Below are positions 1 through 12,429 of a stretch of 64,000 nucleotides of DNA, in pieces. The notes beneath the pieces are model-generated. The model was given only the letters and a program-made list of their open reading frames with translations, had not been told where the DNA came from and made no database searches. The stretch is from NCBI GenBank assembly GCA_965112735.1, contig OZ218952.1:1364001-1428000 (forward strand), in the 5' to 3' direction. The position numbers and the translations under genes are program-made. The stretch's first letter is position 1. The number at the start of each line of letters is the position of its first letter. This DNA is from Phaeosaccion multiseriatum. Lineage: Eukaryota; Ochrophyta, other classes.

Positions 1-56
1 TGTCTCCTTGATCCCATATCCAACGAGGGAGTGAGTAAGTGAGGGAAGGAAGTAGA

Positions 57-206
57 GTGAAGGGAGGGAGGGAGGGAGGGAGGGAGGGAGGGAGGGAGGG
101 AGGGAGGGAGGGAGGGAGGGAGGGAGGGAGGGAGGGAGGGAGGGAGGGAGGGAGGGAGGGAGGGAGGGAGGGAGGGAGGGAGGGAGGGAGGGAGGGAGGG
201 AGGGAG
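57..206. repeat. (GGGA)n microsatellite
   Basis: About 37 near-perfect copies of a GGGA tetranucleotide, ending roughly 190 bp before the likely start of the EF-hand gene. The purine-only strand could form triplex or G-quadruplex structures. ORFs crossing it translate to monotonous Gly-Arg-Glu repeats and are not credible genes. Confidence 0.95.
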
Positions 207-397
207 AGGGAAGACATAGGCAGGCAAGAGTCACTCACGCTCTTCTCCCATCTCTGTGCCTCTCGACTGTTCGGTGCTGTGCTTCTCGTGCTCGGTGGCT
301 GCTGCTGCTCCCCGCTCGCCAGATTGAGCTGCAAGTACCCGGCGCTGAAGCCACCGCAGGGTTCGGGGGGGGTAGAGGAAGACCCTTTGAAATCGGC

Positions 398-3097
398 ATG
401 CCGAGGTTGCTGCTCAGGGGTATGCGACACGAGGAGAAAGGCACCGGTGCGGGGGGGGGCGACGGCTCGGAGAGCGGCGGAGCACTGTTTGGATCAGAGG
501 AAGAGGATGAGGAGGAGGAGGAGGAGGAGGAGGAGGAGGGGGAGGAGGAGGAGGAGGAGCACGAGGAGCACGAGGAGCACGAGGAGCACGAGGAGGGGGG
601 GTACGAGAAGATGGAGTTCGAGGAGGGGAACACGGATGATGAGCTTCCCCCCTCCTACGAGGAGGCAGTGGAGGAGGTGACGGATGAGCAACAGCAGCAC
701 TATGACAGTAGGGAAGGAGCAGAGAGTTCGGACGACGACGCCGACGGCAGCGACCCTCCTCCCTCCTTCCACACCCACCCGAGCGCTGAGGACGGCGATG
801 ACGATGAGGGGGGGTGGGCGACGGAGGAGGAGTCACCCCCTCCCACCTACCGCACCGGTTCGGGCAGTAGCAGCATCACGAGCAGTAGCAGCAGTAGAAG
901 GATGAGGAGGAGGAGGAGGAGGAGGAGGGGCAGCAGCAGCAGCACCAACAGCAGTAGTGTGGTATACCCTCGGCAGGGGCGGCCGCCGATGGGGGAGGGG
1001 GGAGGAGAAGGGGAGGATAGCCGAAGGGGTGGTGCGGCCGGGAGGGAGGCATGGGAGAGGCAACAGCAGCAGTTGGGGATGGAGCAGCGGCGGCAGCGAT
1101 CGCAGGGAGGATGGCAGCACGAGAGACAGTGGTTAGGACGAGAAGACAGGCAGCGAGAGCAGCGAGAGCGGCGAGAGCGGAAGAGAAAGGGGCAGGACGC
1201 GAAAGAAGTACAGCAACATGACGCTGGAGGAAGAAGGAGGACTGATTACGAGAGCTGGGGCAGCGAGACGGGGGAGCAGGACGAGGAGGACGGCGACGGG
1301 AAGCAGTGGGGAGGAGAACCTGACATCGAGGCCGCTGTGCTGTCCGCGGGGAGAGCGGGGGCAGGAAGAGTCCGCCAGCGGCCGCGACAAGAAGGACAAC
1401 GACGAGGAGGGGAAGGTGCCAATGGTGGTGGTGACGACGGCGGCGACTCACTCGCAGTCAGTGGGACCAAGGTGGTGCCAACAAGGGGGTCGAAGGGGAA
1501 TCGCGTGTACGGCTGGGCTTCCTCCCGGGCGGGGGCTGTGGGCGCCGCCACTGCGAGAGCCATGAAGGAGAAAGCCGCGTGGGACGATGACAGGTGGCGT
1601 CTCACTACTGCCCTAAAGGCGTCCAAGAAGGAGGTGTTGGGATTGGCAGAGGCACGCAGGAGGGCCAAGGTGGTGATTCGGGCGCGTGAGTTGGCGACGC
1701 TGGATCGGATGAAGGCCACGCTGGCGCAGCAGAGCGGCAGTCGCAGCGGGCGTGCGTGGGCGAGTCAAGCCACGCAGGACGTGATGGATCTGAGTGTGCA
1801 GGCGGGTAAGTTGGAGAGAGAGATCCGGCAAGCTCGGTGTGCGACTGCCAAGGCTTCCATGCTGGCGGTCTGGACCAAGCAACCTTTTCGGGAGAGGCGG
1901 GGCCGCTGGCAGAAGGGCCCGTTGCTGGGGCCGGGCCCGCTACCGCTCGACGCCACGCACACCCCCAAGGACCCCGTGCTTGTGGCGGTGGAGCGGAGGT
2001 ATACATGGGACAGGCACGGTCGGCGGCACGCCAGGCGGGGCGACGAGGGTGGTGCGAACAGTGAAGGCGGTGGTGGTGGTGGTGGTGCTTCGTTCGACAA
2101 TAGTGACTTCTCGTCGGAGGTGGAGGCGGCAATGCGCGCTCTCCGAAGCCTCGCAGAGACGGCGTACGACATGTCTCTGGACCTTCGTCAGCCATTTGAT
2201 CGTTTCGACAAGAACGGAGACGGGGTGTTGACTCTGAGAGAGTTCGGGATGGCGCTCACCTCGCTAAATGTGGGGAGGGATGCCAAGCTCTCGTCGGACC
2301 ACTTGCTGGCCATCTTCCGGCACTTTGACCCGAATCAGAGCGGCACTATTCACTACGGGGAGTTCTTGTGGGCCTTCTTCAATCGCGCATCGCTCATCCG
2401 AGCCTGGAAGAAGGCGGCTGGAGGAGGAGGAGGAGGAGGAGTGGCTGGTGCAGGGGGGCAGCGAAAAGAACAAACATATAGGAGCATCATGACTACTTTC
2501 CACGCCTTCGACTCCTCCGGGGACGGACGCTTGAGCAAGGGGGAGTTCACGAAGGTGCTGAGGACTCTCGGCCTCGACTTGCAGGACTGGGAGATTGAGA
2601 CGTTGATGCAGCGATTCGATACAGATGGCGACGGGCTCATCAACGCCCCTGAATTTGTCGACTTTGTCCGGAAGGAGGCGATGAAGAGCGGTAGCGGTGG
2701 CGAGGAGAGCGTCGTCGGGGGCGTAGCACTCGATCCCGCTCCTCCTTCGACTGCTGCGGGGCGAAGGTCGAGGAGCGCTGCAAGTGGAAGCCACGCGACT
2801 GTTCCCGCCGGTCGTGGTGGGCATCTTCGGAGAGGCGTAACGGCAAGGCCTGAGCACGTCTTCCCCAAAAACAAGCACCGGCACCACCAGCGCCATCAGC
2901 CCTTGGGTCGAGCTTCGACAGCGCGCCGGCCCTCACCTTCTCCGCCGCCATCGGACGATAACGACGACGACGAAAGTGGCGCTGCTGCTGCGGTGACGGA
3001 TGCTCGCACCGCCCAGCAGGTCCTGGACGATATGCTTAGTGCGCAGAGGCGGGTCCAGCAGCAGGAGCCCCTGAGAAAGTACTACTCTACACGGTGA
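398..3097 (+). CDS. EF-hand calcium-binding protein with long acidic, low-complexity N-terminus
   Basis: One uninterrupted 899-residue frame, unlike its intron-rich neighbours. Four canonical EF-hand loops lie near the C-terminus, with first Asp at about residues 604 (DKNGDGVLTLRE), 644 (DPNQSGTIHYGE), 705 (DSSGDGRLSKGE) and 741 (DTDGDGLINAPE). All carry acidic residues at positions 1 and 12, so all four probably bind calcium; loop 2 is least typical. The first 580 residues are low-complexity: a Glu run coded by (GAG)n, Ser and Arg blocks, and a charged region with coiled-coil tendency around residues 380-490. No transmembrane segment is evident. The arrangement of two EF-hand pairs is calmodulin-like, but the extension is unlike calmodulin and I cannot assign a named family. 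The start is uncertain: the first in-frame ATG is given, and the true one could lie inside the low-complexity region. The EF-hand half is secure. Confidence 0.82.
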   Translation: MPRLLLRGMRHEEKGTGAGGGDGSESGGALFGSEEEDEEEEEEEEEEGEEEEEEHEEHEEHEEHEEGGYEKMEFEEGNTDDELPPSYEEAVEEVTDEQQQHYDSREGAESSDDDADGSDPPPSFHTHPSAEDGDDDEGGWATEEESPPPTYRTGSGSSSITSSSSSRRMRRRRRRRRGSSSSTNSSSVVYPRQGRPPMGEGGGEGEDSRRGGAAGREAWERQQQQLGMEQRRQRSQGGWQHERQWLGREDRQREQRERRERKRKGQDAKEVQQHDAGGRRRTDYESWGSETGEQDEEDGDGKQWGGEPDIEAAVLSAGRAGAGRVRQRPRQEGQRRGGEGANGGGDDGGDSLAVSGTKVVPTRGSKGNRVYGWASSRAGAVGAATARAMKEKAAWDDDRWRLTTALKASKKEVLGLAEARRRAKVVIRARELATLDRMKATLAQQSGSRSGRAWASQATQDVMDLSVQAGKLEREIRQARCATAKASMLAVWTKQPFRERRGRWQKGPLLGPGPLPLDATHTPKDPVLVAVERRYTWDRHGRRHARRGDEGGANSEGGGGGGGASFDNSDFSSEVEAAMRALRSLAETAYDMSLDLRQPFDRFDKNGDGVLTLREFGMALTSLNVGRDAKLSSDHLLAIFRHFDPNQSGTIHYGEFLWAFFNRASLIRAWKKAAGGGGGGGVAGAGGQRKEQTYRSIMTTFHAFDSSGDGRLSKGEFTKVLRTLGLDLQDWEIETLMQRFDTDGDGLINAPEFVDFVRKEAMKSGSGGEESVVGGVALDPAPPSTAAGRRSRSAASGSHATVPAGRGGHLRRGVTARPEHVFPKNKHRHHQRHQPLGRASTARRPSPSPPPSDDNDDDESGAAAAVTDARTAQQVLDDMLSAQRRVQQQEPLRKYYSTR

Positions 3098-3230
3098 TGA
3101 GGAAGGGGTGAGAGGGTGAGAGGGTCACAGGGTGAGAGGCTGAGCGAGGCGCGAGAGGAGACCCAGCCGACTGTGCGAGGAGAGCTATGCGTAGCGTGCA
3201 ATCGTTCTCCTTATCTCATCCTCGTCCTCC

Positions 3231-3238
3231 TATAAAAG
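3231..3238 (+). promoter_or_regulatory. TATA box candidate for the HEXXH membrane-protein gene
   Basis: TATAAAAG lies about 100 bp upstream of the first in-frame ATG of the next gene (3330) and 134 bp after the EF-hand stop codon. Spacing suits a transcription start near 3260-3270. A perfect TATA octamer is uncommon in this GC-rich sequence. The assignment is by position only. Confidence 0.5.
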
Positions 3239-3329
3239 GATTCGCCTAAGAAAAACTGAAAGGGATCGGGTCGGACGTGGGGACGTGGGGCGACGTTGCG
3301 GGGGGAAATAGAGATCGCGCGCACATCCC

Positions 3330-6300
3330 GTGGATGCGTTTCATTGCCTTTTCGCCTCTTGTTCAACGTCACCAGCTTCTGCCTCAGCCATTTGCTTGCT
3401 CTGTAAGCGAGAGCATCCACAGCAGCAGCTTCGACTCGTCTTTCTGGGCATGAGTCCTCTCCAGCAGCACAGCGGTAGCGCTTTTGTCCAGCCTCTTGGT
3501 ACGGCTGGCTTCTTCACACAAGGTTCTGCCGCCGTAGCTCCAGTTCCACCTTCCACTCGAGCTGCCTCTTCGCTGCGCGCAAAAAGCCGGCAAAGAGTAT
3601 GGGGGCAGAGGAGAGCTCAGCGGCCGTTGGTGAGGATGGCGATGGACGCAGATGCGGCACAGAAAATGCTGGACAAGGCGGCATCGCTTCGCGCGGAGAC
3701 TGATCAGCTGGAGCGAGACATGGGAAGAGATCCAGACAAGCTCACCGAGTCAGAGGAGAGGGAGCTGGCAAGGAAGGCAGCAGAGCCCCCCCCACCCACG
3801 CTAGGAACCAAGGCCGAGGGGGCGAGCGAGTCAGACTATGCCATCAAGCTGGCGGGCTTGGATGCGGTGGTGGAGAGGGTGGAGGGGAGGCAGGAAGTGT
3901 CAGTAGGCGAGAGGAAGTACGCGGAGCAGACCATGGCAGTGATGGAGGAGGCCAAGGCCCTGGGCTTTGCTTCCAAGTGGAAGAGTTACGACTACGGAGA
4001 GCCCTTCTCTGTCTCGCAGGGGCAGCTCAAGCAGCAGGCGAATGTGGACGAGAAGACGCTGGATGTGAGTACAGACGGACGGAGCCGGTCTCCTCCTTCC
4101 TATTCTTTGACCTTTCTTTTTCGCTCTAGGTCACCTCCTTCCCACTCTTGGACCTGCCTTTTTTCGCTCTGGGGTCTCCTCCCGTATATCTTTTCGCCTT
4201 CCCTCTACTCCCTCCTGCCTGGTGTGGTGTCTCTCCGTTCTGTTCGCCATTCAGTGCCTTTTCTCACGGTTCTCCTTTGCCATGCCATACCGCACACCGT
4301 CTCTCCTATCCACGTCCACACATAGGTGGAACCTGATCTCTACGAACTGAAAGTCCTGTTTGCGTCCGTCTTGGCGGGCTGTGCCGTCCTCGCCGTGCTG
4401 AGCGGTATTTTCCTGAAGGTGAGTGCATGGGGGGGGCTTTGCTAGGTGCACGGTAATGGTGTGGTAGGGCTGTGCTCTTTTAGAGACTGGGAACCGGCAA
4501 CAGCAGCAGCAACCGTCTTAAGTTGGGTGGGGGGGGGGTGCTCTTTTTAAGCCCTTCCTCCTCGTCATCGTCCTCTTGCTGCTGCTGCTACTGTGTGCTG
4601 CTCCTCCCCCTGCCACCCCGCACCACCTACCTCCTTTCCTTTCCCGGTCTGACCTCTGATTTCTTGACCTTTGCGCACACACACACGCACACACACGCAC
4701 ACACACACACACAGGGCAATTTGGCAGCGACTGGCACGTACCTGTTCGCCGTGCTGCCCGTCATTTTCCTCGGCGTTGGCTCCACCGCACCCGGTCTCAT
4801 CTTTGCGGCCCTCAATTCGTTCAAGGTGGGTGGCTTTTTTCAAAGAATGGGTCGGTTGGTGGGGCATGTGGGGAAAGGGGGGCGGCACGGAGAAGCATCC
4901 GGTCCGTTGTCGCTCCCTCGTCTCAACCGTTCCTTTTGTCGAGCAGAACCACACGAGCACACCATGAGGAACTCTCCTTCTCTTCCTCCTCCTCTCTCCT
5001 CCCGTGTGTCTTCGTTTGTCATGCAGTCGTTCATGTGGTGACTTGTTAACTCTTAACCCGTCGCCTCTTCCGTCCTCTTCAAGCGTACACTCCCACGCAC
5101 ATGACTGTTGCCACTGCTGCTGCTGCTGCTGACGGACTGACTGATTGACTGACTGACTGACTGAGCAGGAGGCCGTCGATGGGGACTTTGCCGATCGTCG
5201 ACTCAAGCATGAAGCTGCACACTTCCTGGCGGGCTATGTGTGCGGCCTTCCCTTGAAGGCTGTCAAGGTCAAGGGGCCTAACACAGAGGTGAGGTGTGAG
5301 GAATGAGGGATGAAGGGTGAGGAGGGCGGTGAGGGTCGTAAGAGGGATCGGAGGCAGGAGGAGGGAGAAAAGAGGAGGCTCTCCTCTTCACTTTGAAGTA
5401 CACAAGGAATGACAGGATGTGAGGGCGTGGGGTGGATGATGCGTGCGAGCTATGGAGGGTGACGACGGCCGCAGGAGGATGGGGGCAAGGGCGATGGAGA
5501 CGAGGAGACAGAGAGAGAGGGGGAGGGAGACGAGAGAGAGAGGGAGACGAGAGAGAGGGGGAAGGCGACGAAGGGAGGGAAAAGAAGAAGAAATGTCTTC
5601 GGACTCTGCGCATGTAGAGGAACGTGGCGTCAACACTGTATAGTCTTTGGCAAGCCGTTCCCCGTCAGGTGCCATCCCTGGGATGTTTTGTGTCTTATGT
5701 GTTCTGCCTTGTCTCTCGCGCTGCTAACCAAACCTGTGCCTCCTCCCTGCCCCTCCCTGCCTCCCTGCCTCCCTGCCCTTCCACCCGCGCTCTTTCATTT
5801 TTTGTCTCTTCTCCCCTTCAGGTGGAGTTCTATGACACGATGGAGGGAGATTTCGGAGTGCTCAACAGGCAGATGAAAGCGTAAGTGGCAGGCAGAGAGA
5901 GATGGAGGGAAGGATGGATAGAGAGGTGGAGGGGGTGGCAGGCAGGCAGTGGTATGTATAGTCTCCAGAGCGTGGCTAGTCGTGCATTGATGTGGCAATT
6001 CCTCCCTCAATGCCTTCTTGCTATCATATCGAGCGCGCGTGTGCTTTGTGAATGGGTGTGTTGTCCTCTCCCTTTTCGCTCTCTTCCACCCTGCTCCTTG
6101 CACTAGCGTCTACCCTCACCGCTTCCTCCCTATCTCTTCCCTCCCTTTATTCATGCATCCCTCCCTCCTTTCACGACGCACACACACATGCACGCACATG
6201 CACACACACGCACACACACGCAGTTCGGAGATCACCCGTCTGTCCGTGGTGGCCCTGTCCGGAGGCGTGGGGGAGGTGCTGGAGTACGGTATGGCCAAAG

Positions 6301-6734
6301 GGGCAGCGCAAGACCTTGAGGTGTTGGGCAAGCTCATGAATAGGGCCGAGAAGTACATGAACGACCAGCAGCAGCAGGACCAAACAAGGTGAGAGACAAG
6401 CGTGCGTGCGAGTGTGTGTATGCGAGTGTGGGTGCGAGTGTGCGGAGGGGGGAGAGGAGTGATAGTGAGTGGCCTGCCTACTTGGGCTTTGTTCGCCTCC
6501 TCTCGGAGCACCGCCTTACGTATTTGTACCTGTGTGCTCTCTCTGTCTCTCTGCGTGTGTGTGCGTGTGTGCGTGTGTGCGTGTCTGGGTGTGGATGTAC
6601 GTGCCCGCAGATGGGCTGCCTTGACGGCTTCGAAGCTTCTCAACAAGTACGAGAAGGAGTACAAGGCGGTGGTGGAGGCGCTGCGGGAGGGGAAGGACAT
6701 TAAGCAAATCATCGCAGCGGTGGAAGCTTGCTGA
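3330..6734 (+). CDS. Probable plastid membrane protein, M41/FtsH-like with HEXXH motif
   Basis: Seven exons: 3330-4064, 4326-4418, 4715-4825, 5169-5288, 5822-5880, 6224-6388, 6611-6734; all junctions GT-AG, phases consistent, 468 residues. The basic, Ser/Ala-rich N-terminus resembles a transit region and contains GSAFVQP, a possible heterokont plastid motif. Two hydrophobic segments (about 250-313) are followed by RRLKHEAAHFLAGY, giving HEXXH at 327-331. The stretches ALSGGVGEVLEYGMAKG and the C-terminal helices resemble plant plastid proteins annotated as stress-regulated or M41-like, which keep the zinc-protease helix but lack an AAA ATPase. It may be a membrane protease relative or a pseudoprotease; the third zinc ligand is not obvious. 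Start alternative: ATG 3450 (428 residues) has a better context, while 3330 is the first ATG after the TATA box. Introns hold CA, CT and (ACTG)n repeats. Confidence 0.78.
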
Positions 6735-7516
6735 GGAGGACATGGGAAGAGACGGGCATATGGGCCATTGATTGGCAAGGAACTTGTTCATTGCTTCTTT
6801 TGCGTGCCCCTTTAGTGATTGTTTTGTTTTTTTTCCTGTGCGTATTTACTGCATGAACGCGTGTGTAGAGTTACATAGAGTTGATACAAAGAGCGGGGGG
6901 GGGGAGGAGGGGGAGAGAAGGGGATGTGGCACCGGGAGGAGGGTCGAGCAGCAGCAGCAGTAGCAGCAGCAGTAGTAGAGCAGCAGTAAACTAGCAGCAG
7001 CAGTTTTCGACGAGAAGAGAAGGGGTTGGAGTGTAGCAAACACAACGATTCAGCAGCGGCGGCGGTGGCAAGAGCGCCATCGGCCGCCATTCACTGACAG
7101 GCTCAGTTGAGGGAGGAAGGTATAATAGATGGGTTCATTGATAGCGAGGCGTTAAATCAAAATACATCAGCACTCACTCACTCAACCCTCTCGTTAAATA
7201 TCGGCGTCCTTCGATCGAGCTCCACCGCTCGCTTTGCTGGCCATGGGGTGGAGGGGGCCCATGTCCAGCAGACTCGCTTGGATGGGCAGAGGGCAGACGG
7301 GAGGAGGGGCTGCCCCTTGATTCAAGTGTACCTCATATTTTAAAAAAAAAGGAGAGTGGTGAAGGAGGTCGACGCTGCAAGAATACAGCTTGCTTTCGCC
7401 AAGGACTCAAGGCCGGCACCTGACTGATGAGAGGCTGTTTGTTTCGTTGTGTCCCTTCAAGTGGCACTGTTGTGACGGTGTTAGTGAGTAAGTGCAGTGA
7501 GGGGGGGGGGACAGTG

Positions 7517-7594
<78 letters not shown>

Positions 7595-7829
7595 TGTCAG
7601 TTTCAGTTCACCCTTCATTCATTACTTTTGGATCGGGAAAAAAAAAAGAAAAAAAGTATCCGCATTTCCCACGTATTGTCGGCTCGCCACAGCATCCCGT
7701 AGGAGAATAAGAGACCAAAGGCCATTGCCAAGACGACAGCAGCGGAAAGCAGCAGGAGCAGCGGAGGCTGGACACATTTCACGCGGCGTTTCACCCGCCT
7801 CTCCCCTTCAACACACACACCAAGCTAAA
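6735..7829. other. Intergenic region between HEXXH protein and FTHFS genes
   Basis: No convincing coding sequence. It holds the 3' flank of the HEXXH gene, CAG-rich stretches (6945-7000), a (TG)n tract and an A-rich stretch near 7640. The end of the segment is the presumed promoter and 5' leader of the FTHFS gene; no clear TATA box was seen. Confidence 0.6.
7514..7594. repeat. (TG)n microsatellite
   Basis: About 40 nearly uninterrupted TG dinucleotides upstream of the FTHFS gene. Alternating purine-pyrimidine sequence of this length is Z-DNA prone and likely polymorphic. Confidence 0.95.
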
Positions 7830-9148
7830 ATGGTACACGTACCCACGCCACGCTTGCTCTTCTTCATCTCCCCTTCCCGTGCACTCTTATCTTGTGTTGC
7901 TCCCACGCTCACGTCTATATCTCTCCCCTCCTCTTTGCATCCTGGCCTCCATGCTCCCATATCCTCCCCTCCTGTCTTTCTTCGCCTTCCACCTGTACCC
8001 ATAAAACCCCACCCTCTGCTCTCTTCTCCTTCTCTGCTCTCTCCCTGCTCTCTCGCTCCACTCAGCCCGCCCTTCGGCCCGAGCAGATTTTGAAACCTGT
8101 GCCTAGCGACATCGACATTTCTCAGGTATGCATGGCATCGAAGTTGCGTTGCACAGCGAGAGCGAGGCCCACAGGAAGAGCGAGCCCTCTGTCCACGGAG
8201 CGAGCGAGCCTCTCCACCTCTCCCTCTGGTTCTGCCACTGTTCCGAAACTCATGCATTGTACTATCCATCCCCCCCCCCCCGCACGCCCGCCTCCCCATC
8301 GCGAAACTCTCCCTTCTCCCGATTGCAGGCGATCGATGGCTCTATCCCGCACATCGAAGATGTGGCAGCAGCGGCCGGGCTGACGAAGGATGAGTTCTCG
8401 CCTTGGGGCAAGTACAAGGGCAAGGTGGGTAGAGTACATGCGCAGAGGAATAGTACACATCGGTAGAGTACAAGCGCATGGGGGCAAGAGGGCAAACGGG
8501 CACGACGGCTGACGACGGCTGCAGAGCTACAGGGAGTGAAGGCTGCTGAACACTTCTGTCCTTCGCTCCCCTTTTGTGCGCTCTCTCTCTCCATTCTCTT
8601 CCTACCATGCTAAACCGTATCTCAAAGGTTTCCCTCGACTGCCGAGACCGATTGAAGGACGAGCCCGAAGGATTCTACGTGGTGGTTACAGGTGCGCGGA
8701 TATGTTGGCGACACTCACACCCACGCACCCGCACATAGAAAGAAAGATAGGTGTACATACATACCATACATACATGCGAACATCCGCAAGCGCAAGCGAA
8801 GGAGTCAGGGCGTAGTATACCCTCTCTTCTGGACAGAGAGGTGCTGATGCGACATTGACGCCTGTAGCACGAACTGCGCCAGGCTGACTGTTTCAGCTCA
8901 GAGGAGGAACAGCGCCCTCCCTTGATGCCGCGCCCTCCCTCCCTCACACCTCTCCCACACACCGCCACCCTCCCCTTTCGGAACAGGCATCAACCCCACC
9001 CCCCTGGGGGAGGGCAAGTCAACAACCACTGTGGGCCTCACGCAGGCTCTCGGGGCACACCTCAACAAAAAGACCTTCGCCTGCATCAGGCAGCCCAGCC
9101 AGGTAGGCAGGGAGGGAGGAAGGGAGGCCCTGTATGGGTCCCCCTCTG

Positions 9149-9181
<33 letters not shown>

Positions 9182-12100
9182 TTTTTTTTGCCTGTCTCTC
9201 TGGCTGGCTGGATGCTGGATGCTGGCTGGCTTGCTGGCTGACTGGCTGTTTGGCTGTCTCTCTCTTTCTCTCTGTCTCTGTCTCTCTTTCTCTCTGTCTG
9301 TCTCTCTTTCTCTTCTGTCTTTCTGTCTGTCTGTCTGTCTGTCTCTCTTCCTCTCTGTCTGCCTCTCTTTCTGTCTGTCCATGTCTGCAGGGACTGAGTT
9401 AGTCGTCCTTCCTTCACAGTTTCAGTTAATCTCTTTCAAAACCCCGTGTCCCACCTGACGACTTTGGACGAGCCATTCCATTCCCTTCCCTTCCTCTCCC
9501 TCCGTTCCTAACCTACCCTTCTCCCCACCCTCTCCATATCTCTACCCTCCCGCTTAACCCGCGTCCCCCCTCCCGTCCCTCACACTTCAATTGGCACTTG
9601 TTTCTCTCTCCAATGGCAACAGGGCCCTTGCTTCGGCATCAAAGGTAAGAACGAGAGGGTTGCGTTAACTCGCCACTTGGCGGGAAAGGCAAGGCAGAGA
9701 GACAGAGAGAGAGAGCTGAAACCCATAGAGGATATGTCCGCAGACTTTGTCGAACTTTTCCTTCACACGTCGTATTTTGAACCTTTTCCACTCGCCTACC
9801 CCTTTTGTTTTGTGTCCCTCAGCTGCTTACTCTCTTCTGTATCACCAACTGCTGCTGCTCCTCCGTCCTTCCCTCTCCCACTGTCCCACTCCCCCGCTTC
9901 AAACATGATAGGAGGAGCAGCTGGCGGCGGTTACGCGCAAGTGGTGCCCATGGAGGAGTTCAACTTGCACCTCACAGGGGACATCCACGCCATCACCGCC
10001 GCCAATAACCTACTTGCAGCGGCCATCGACACGAGAATGTTCCACGAGGCCACACAGAAGGACGAGGCTCTGTTTAATAGACTGGTGCCCGCCAAGGGAG
10101 GAGGAGGGGAGGATGCAGGCAAGCGCACCTTCGCCCCCTCCATGATGAAGCGGCTAGCCAAGTTGGGCATCGATAAGACCGACCCTGATGAGCTGACGCT
10201 GGAGGAGAAGGGGCGCTTTGCGAGGCTGGATATCGACCCAGAAACCATCACTTGGCAGCGCGTGGTGGACACGTGCGATCGCACTCTGAGGCGCATCACC
10301 GTCGGACAGGTGAGTGAGCGAGTGTGTGTGTTTATTGTTGTGTGTGTGTATTTGTGAGTGTGTATGTGAGTGTGTAGGTGTGTGTGCGTGTGTGTGTGGG
10401 CGAGGGAATGTGTGTTTGTGTGGGTGTGGGTGTGAGTGAGGGAGTGAGGGAGTGGGGTGAGCGAGGGTGGGAGGGAGTGGGGCGAAGAATGGAAGGAAGG
10501 GCGGGATGATACCAAATCACACGATATTGCACACACAACGGCTTTCTAAGCATCAATGCCCTTCCTCCTCTCTCCACCAAGCCCTCTCCGCACACCTTCT
10601 GCTTACCTGCGTGTGCTTGAGCGCTCTGTGTGACTCCCCTCCCCTCCCCTCCCCTCCCCTCTCTCTCTTGTGTGTGCGTGTGTGTATGTGTGGCCAACAA
10701 ACAAACAAACACACACACGCAGGGCCCCGCCGAGAAGGGCTACACCCGCCAGACGGGCTTCGACATTACCGTGGCCTCTGAGATAATGGCGGTGTTGGCC
10801 CTCACCACGAGTCTTGAGGACATGAGAGAGCGGCTCGGCAGAATGGTGGGTGGAGCAGCAGCATTGGGGAGGCAGGCAGGGAGGGACGGACGGGCGGACG
10901 GACGGAGAGAGGGAGGGAGGGAGGGAGGGAGAGAGGGAGGGAGGGAGGGAGGGAGAGAGGGAGGGAGGGAGGGAGGGAGGGAGGGAGAGAGGGCGGGCGG
11001 GGGAGGGAGAGGGAGGGGCACGAGGGAGGGGGGGGACTTGTTGAGTGGGCTAATTTCTGCTACTGAAATTGCCTATGTCAGGTGGTGGCCCAGAGCAAGA
11101 CGGGCGAGCCGGTGACGGCGGAGGACTTGGGGGTGGCGGGGGCGTTGCTCGTGCTCATGAAGGAGGCCATTGAGGTGAGTGCGTTACGTTACGTTACGTT
11201 ATGTTACTTTAACGGTACTACTACTACATCAATATCAAGCACCTATATACTTGCATATACCTGTATCCAGTATGCCTGTGTATGCCTGTATGCCTGCCTG
11301 TGTCTAGCGGAATACTCCCTGCGTAACTGACGCACCTATGCCCTCCCCACCCTCTCATCGCTTAGCCGACGCTGATGCAAACGGTGGAGGAGACACCCGT
11401 GCTCGTTCACGCTGGACCCTTCGCCAACATCGCTCATGGTAACAGGTGAGTGCGTGAGTTCGTGAGTGCGTGAGTGCGTGAGTGTGCTTGCACTGCCAAC
11501 ACGCATATGGCCGGACTGGACTTGACCACAGGAGAGGAGGGTACTTTCCTTGCACACAATCTGGACACAATCGGCGACTGCTCGGACAAGAAGCCGATTA
11601 GAAAGAAGAGATGAGGCAGCAAATTAAAAAGAACCCCTCCACGCCCCTCTCCCCCTCCCGTTTCTCCCCTTTCTCCGCCGCTTCTCCTCTTTTCTCCCCC
11701 TCCTTCTCCTTCTTACCCTTGCTCTCTTTCCTCCCCCCCTTCGCACTCAGCTCCGTTGTGGCAGACCAAATCGCGCTGAAGCTTGTGGGGAAGGATGGAG
11801 TTGTAGTCACAGAGGCGGGCTTCGGAGCAGACATTGGTGAGTGAGTGAGTGAGTGAGTGAGTGAGTGAGTTTGTGAGTGACTGACTGGTGGACTGAGTGG
11901 TGGATGAGTGAGTGGTTGAGTGACTGACTGACTGAGTGAGTGTTTGAGTGACAGTGAGTGAGTGAGTGAGTGAGTGAGTGAGTGAGTGAGTGAGTGAGTG
12001 AGTGAGTGAGGTCACGAGTCTTACAATCCCCTCCCTCTCTCTCTGTGTGTACAGGGATGGAGAAGTTCTTCAACATCAAGTGCCGTTACTCGCACAACAT

Positions 12101-12358
12101 CCCCCACTGCGCCGTCATTGTGTGCACTGTGAGAGCTCTCAAGATGCACGGAGGGGGGCCTCCCGTCAAGGCAGGCACACCCCTAGCGCAGGAGTATAGG
12201 GAAGAGAACCTTGAGCTGCTGAAGAAGGGATGCTCCAATCTAGAGGTGGGTTAGGGGGTAGGAGGTGGCACTGCAGTGGTAGTGTTGGTGATACACACTC
12301 ATATACACATGCGCGCGCACACACACACACACGCCCTCACACACGTCCACTCCACTCT

Positions 12359-12429
<71 letters not shown>

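Noticed and set aside
235-836. Minus-strand Ser/Pro-rich ORFs opposite the EF-hand gene
   Set aside because: Shadow of the (GAG)n and acidic coding region on the plus strand, with no domain.
9019-9417. Minus-strand Arg/Asp/Glu-rich ORFs over intron repeats
   Set aside because: Reverse translations of CT and TGTC repeats; similar cases occur at 17431-18192, 25408-26046 and 12240-12668.
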